Assembly (NCBI GenBank): GCA_027352645.1
Contig: DAIEIL010000072.1
Coordinates: 1-26,158, forward strand
Direction of reading: 5' to 3'
DNA length: 26,158 nucleotides
Source of the DNA: Rhodobiaceae bacterium
Lineage (GTDB): Bacteria > Pseudomonadota > Alphaproteobacteria > Parvibaculales > Parvibaculaceae
The position numbers and the translations under genes were made by a program. The notes beneath the pieces are model-generated. The model saw nothing but the letters and a program-made list of their open reading frames with translations, did not search any database and had not been told where the DNA came from. Below, piece by piece: positions 23,612 through 26,158 of this stretch. Numbering within the stretch: position 1 is the first letter of the stretch; every line of letters begins with the position of its first letter.

Positions 23612-23986
23612 TCAGGCCGCCTTCTTCACCGCAGGCTTGCGCTTCGCGGCAACCTTCTTGGCGGCCGGCTTCTTCGCAGCCGGCTTCTTGGCGGCAACTT
23701 TCTTGGCGGCGGGCTTCTTCGCAGCCGCTTTCTTGGCGGCCGGCTTCTTCGCGGCCGTCTTCTTGGCGGCGGGCTTCTTCGCAGCCGCCTTCTTCGCCGC
23801 GGGCTTCTTCGCGGCGGGCTTCTTCACAGCCGCTTTCTTGGCGGCCGGCTTCTTCGCCGTGGTCTTCTTCGCCGTGGTCTTGGCGGCGAGCTTCTTCACA
23901 GTCTTCTTCGCAGCCGTCTTCTTGGCGGCGGGCTTCTTCGCAGCCGGTTTCTTGGCGGCGGGTTTCGCTTTAGCTTTCGTAGCCAT
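23612..23986 (-). CDS. Histone H1-like KPAAK-repeat protein
   Basis: A 124-residue extremely basic protein made almost wholly of about twenty pentapeptides of the form K-[P/T/A/V]-A-A-K (KPAAK, KTAAK, KAAAK, KVAAK) after MATKAKA. Roughly two of five residues are lysine. It resembles the C-terminal tail of histone H1 and bacterial H1-like DNA-binding proteins (AlgP, HctB type), so nonspecific DNA or RNA binding and nucleoid compaction are inferred. There is no globular domain. Purines (GGAG, GAGA) precede the ATG. The next gene, a glutathione transferase, begins in the same frame one sense codon after the TGA. Such repeats change length easily by slippage. Confidence 0.8.
   Translation of the reverse strand: MATKAKAKPAAKKPAAKKPAAKKTAAKKTVKKLAAKTTAKKTTAKKPAAKKAAVKKPAAKKPAAKKAAAKKPAAKKTAAKKPAAKKAAAKKPAAKKVAAKKPAAKKPAAKKVAAKRKPAVKKAA
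23625..23975. repeat. 15-bp coding tandem repeats of the KPAAK gene
   Basis: Imperfect 15-base units encoding KxAAK, often in 30-base pairs that differ by GCGGCC/GCTGCG codon choices (plus-strand view: cttcttggcggcgggcttc followed by ttcgcagccg). This is protein-coding low complexity, not CRISPR: there are no unique spacers. Copy number is expected to vary between strains, and assembly errors are possible here. Confidence 0.85.
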
Positions 23987-24112
23987 GTTTCTCTAGCTCC
24001 TGATGTGCCGATATCGTTGGCGACAATCCATTGACTCGCAACGCACACACTTTTCTTGCGCCCTCGTACCCCTCAGGCGCGATGAATAATATGAGCGCGG
24101 TCAATGCCCTCC

Positions 24113-24127
24113 GCAACACAGTGTTGC
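24113..24127. promoter_or_regulatory. 15-bp palindrome upstream of the histone-like gene, possible operator
   Basis: GCAACAC-A-GTGTTGC is a perfect inverted repeat about 127 bases upstream of the histone-like ATG, in the gap after gatB. On the minus strand it is followed after about 20 bases by TATTAT, a possible -10 element, so a bound regulator could overlap the promoter. A weak terminator reading on plus is less likely because no plus-strand gene lies upstream. Confidence 0.35.
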
Positions 24128-24206
24128 ATTTTTGTGCAAGCGTCGGCGCGCCACTCTCTGCCGAAAGTGGTTGACAAACGGTTCACAGGGAGCCGTGAAA
24201 AATTGA

Positions 24207-25691
24207 TCAGCCGTCGGACGAAAGGCCCAATTTGCGCGCAAGGATTTCGTTGACGACTTGCGGATTTGCCTTGCCAGACGTGGATTTCATGACTTGTCCG
24301 ACAAACCAGCCCGCAAGAGACGGTTTTTCTTTTGCCTGCGCAACCTTGTCCGGGTTCGCCGCGATGACCGCGTCGATAGCGGCCTCGATGGCGCCCGTAT
24401 CGGTCACCTGGCGCAGACCTTCTTTTTCGACGATTTCGGCGGGGTCGCCGCCGGTTTTGTACATTGATTCGAAAATCTGCTTCGCGATTCGTCCCGAGAT
24501 CGTGTTGTCCGAGATCAGATCGATGAGCTTTCCGAGGTGCTCCGCAGACACCGGAGAGGTCTCGATCGAGTGCCCTTCTCGGTTCAGCGCGCCGAACAAT
24601 TCCACCGTCACCCAGTTCGACGCGAGCTTCGCATCGCGCCCCTTCGCCACCGCTTCATAGAAGTCGGCGGTCGCTTTTTCGCCGACGAGAACGGTCGCGT
24701 CGTAGGCTGAAAGCCCGAACTCGGACATCAGACGCGCCTTCTTGTCGTCGGGAAGTTCCGGCAGGCTCGCCTTGATCGCGTCGACATCTCCTTGCGCGAT
24801 TTCCAGCGGCAGAAGATCGGGATCGGGGAAGTAGCGGTAGTCATGCGCCTCTTCCTTCGAACGCATGGAGCGCGTCTCGCCCGCCTTCGGATCGAAAAGG
24901 CGCGTTTCCTGATCTATCTTTCCGCCCTCTTCGAGGATTTCGATCTGGCGGCGCGCTTCATATTCGATCGCCTGACCGATGAAGCGGATCGAGTTCACGT
25001 TCTTGATCTCGCAGCGCGTGCCGAGCGGGCCGCCGGGGCGGCGCACCGAAACGTTAACGTCCGCGCGTAGCGAACCTTCTTCCATGTTGCCGTCGCAGGT
25101 GCCGAGGTAACGCAGGATCGTTCTCAGCTTCGTGACGTAAGCCTTTGCTTCATCGGCGGAACGCATGTCCGGCTTTGAAACGATTTCCATCAGCGCAACG
25201 CCGGAACGGTTGAGATCGACATGGCTCACCGACGGCCCGAGATCGTGGATGCTCTTGCCCGCATCCTGCTCGAGATGCAGGCGCTCGATGCCCACGATTT
25301 CCGAGCGGCCGCCCGCCAGATCGATCACGATTTCGCCCTCGCCCACGACCGGGTGCTTGAACTGCGAGATCTGATAGCCCTGCGGCAGATCGGGATAGAA
25401 ATAGTTCTTCCGGTCGAAGATCGAGCGCAGGTTTATCTGCGCCTTGAGGCCGAGGCCCGTCTTCACCGCCTGCTCGACGCAATAGCGGTTGATGACGGGC
25501 AGCATGCCCGGCAGCGCCGCGTCGACGAGGCTCACCTGCGTGTTCGGCTCCGCGCCGAACGCCGTCGAGGCGCCGGAGAAGAGCTTCGCCTTCGAAGTCA
25601 CCTGGGCGTGGACTTCGAGACCGAGAACGATCTCCCAGTCGCCGGTCATGCCCTTGATCAGATCTTCGTTACGGGGTTCGCGGTTGCGCAT
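24207..25691 (-). CDS. gatB: Aspartyl/glutamyl-tRNA(Asn/Gln) amidotransferase subunit B
   Basis: Subunit of the GatCAB amidotransferase, which converts mischarged Glu-tRNA(Gln) and Asp-tRNA(Asn) to Gln-tRNA(Gln) and Asn-tRNA(Asn). The 494-residue protein has the GatB signatures WEIVLGLEVHAQV, KLFSGASTAFGAEPN, RKNYFYPDLPQGYQISQ, HLEQDAGKSIHD, DLNRSGVALMEIVS and GNMEEGSLRADVNVSVR. The YqeY-like C-terminal tail domain ends in NEILARKLGLSS. The frame is open to 25982, but that extension overlaps gatA and is spurious. The ATG at 25691 lies five bases after the gatA stop; a GTG at 25700 overlapping that stop is an alternative. The Glu-tRNA activation and kinase region is complete. Confidence 0.96.
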   Translation of the reverse strand: MRNREPRNEDLIKGMTGDWEIVLGLEVHAQVTSKAKLFSGASTAFGAEPNTQVSLVDAALPGMLPVINRYCVEQAVKTGLGLKAQINLRSIFDRKNYFYPDLPQGYQISQFKHPVVGEGEIVIDLAGGRSEIVGIERLHLEQDAGKSIHDLGPSVSHVDLNRSGVALMEIVSKPDMRSADEAKAYVTKLRTILRYLGTCDGNMEEGSLRADVNVSVRRPGGPLGTRCEIKNVNSIRFIGQAIEYEARRQIEILEEGGKIDQETRLFDPKAGETRSMRSKEEAHDYRYFPDPDLLPLEIAQGDVDAIKASLPELPDDKKARLMSEFGLSAYDATVLVGEKATADFYEAVAKGRDAKLASNWVTVELFGALNREGHSIETSPVSAEHLGKLIDLISDNTISGRIAKQIFESMYKTGGDPAEIVEKEGLRQVTDTGAIEAAIDAVIAANPDKVAQAKEKPSLAGWFVGQVMKSTSGKANPQVVNEILARKLGLSSDG

Positions 25692-25696
25692 TTGGA

Positions 25697-26158
25697 TCAC
25701 GACCTCCACCAGACTGCCGGTTCGGCCTTGAACTGGGCCGCTTCCTCGAGCGCGTAAGCCACGCGGAACAAAGTTTCTTCGTCGAACGTCTTGCCGATGA
25801 GCTGAAGCCCGAGCGGCAGACCGTCGCTCGAAAGCCCGGCCGGCACCGAGATGCCGGGAAGGCCCGCCAGATTCACCGTCACGGTGAACACATCGTTCAG
25901 ATACATCGACAGCGGATCGGCGGTCTTCTCGCCGATACCGAAGGCCGCGGACGGCGCCGTCGGCGTCAGCAGCACGTCGCACTTCTTGTAGGCCTCGGTG
26001 AAATCGCGCGCAATCAGCGTGCGCACCTGCTGGGCCTTGAGGTAGTAGGCGTCGTAATAGCCCGCAGAGAGCACATAGGTGCCAATCAATACGCGGCGGC
26101 GAACCTCCGCGCCGAAACCGGCGGCGCGGGTCTTCTCATACATATCGGTGATGTCCTT
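25697..26158 (-). CDS. gatA: Aspartyl/glutamyl-tRNA amidotransferase subunit A, C-terminal part (cut by window end)
   Basis: The 3' part (154 codons) of the amidase subunit that releases ammonia from glutamine for GatB. The visible segment reads KDITDMYEKTRAAGFGAEV, then RVLIGTYVLSAGYYDAYYLKAQQVR, LLTPTAPSAAFGIGEKT, VTVNLAGLPGISVPAG and GLPLGLQLIGKTFDE, all typical of the GatA C-terminus. The Ser-cisSer-Lys catalytic residues lie in the missing part beyond 26158. The gene continues off the window and is immediately upstream of gatB, so the pair is an operon. gatC, if linked, would be beyond the edge. Confidence 0.95.
   Translation of the reverse strand, partial: KDITDMYEKTRAAGFGAEVRRRVLIGTYVLSAGYYDAYYLKAQQVRTLIARDFTEAYKKCDVLLTPTAPSAAFGIGEKTADPLSMYLNDVFTVTVNLAGLPGISVPAGLSSDGLPLGLQLIGKTFDEETLFRVAYALEEAAQFKAEPAVWWRS

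Noticed and set aside
23612..23986. Regular 15/30-base repeats as a possible CRISPR array
   Set aside because: The units are contiguous without spacers, stay in frame and encode KPAAK pentapeptides.
24150..24206. TTCAC/GTGAA and CCACT/AGTGG inverted repeats downstream of gatB as terminator
   Set aside because: No T-run follows either stem on the minus strand and the stems are short.
25692..25982. N-terminal extension of the gatB frame
   Set aside because: It overlaps the conserved C-terminus of gatA in another frame and lacks GatB similarity; the start at 25691 fits the family.

Overview
The window looks like a chromosomal segment of a high-GC alphaproteobacterium, probably Rhizobiales or a close relative. 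This is inferred from the dapA-smpB pair divergent to a soluble lytic transglycosylase, the very short Sel1-repeat protein of the type common in that group, the two-subunit-adjacent gatA-gatB pair, and the codon and base bias. No phage, IS element, integrase or CRISPR array was seen. The species cannot be fixed from sequence reading alone.

Layout. Bases 20-676 carry a family-5 uracil-DNA glycosylase (+). It converges on a tight minus-strand cluster, dapA > smpB > EamA permease > YuiH-type molybdopterin oxidoreductase (678-3668). A divergent pair follows: a secreted lytic transglycosylase with a lysine/alanine-rich segment, overlapping an alpha/beta hydrolase (3923-7257). Then come a class I methyltransferase and a TRIC-type membrane protein, both minus (7258-8862). 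A two-gene RND efflux pump (9043-13277) and a large multi-cluster formate dehydrogenase catalytic subunit (13387-16056) are on plus. Next are a small lipoprotein (-), a lipoprotein SleB-type cell wall hydrolase (+), a methylmalonyl-CoA decarboxylase-like crotonase (-) and a PAS-GGDEF diguanylate cyclase (-). An 850-base gene-poor stretch leads to tRNA-Ser(GCU) (-). The right part, all minus, holds tesB, a Sel1 protein, a YfcG-like glutathione transferase, a small secreted protein, a second such transferase directly behind a histone H1-like KPAAK-repeat gene, and gatB with the 3' part of gatA.

The most notable element is between the TRIC gene and the methyltransferase (minus strand, about 8220-7963). 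It has every part of a classical ribosome-mediated transcription attenuator: a sigma70-like promoter, a Shine-Dalgarno sequence, a 14-codon leader peptide with tandem Trp codons (MTRMFLCNKAWWTT), a pause hairpin, an 8-bp antiterminator pairing and a GC-rich terminator with a U-tract. The gene it faces is not a trp gene but a methyltransferase of unknown substrate. A second hairpin after the terminator overlaps that gene's ribosome binding site.

A second point of interest is the histone H1-like ORF. It is separated from the downstream glutathione transferase ORF by one in-frame TGA plus one sense codon, and that transferase has an unusual basic N-terminal tail.
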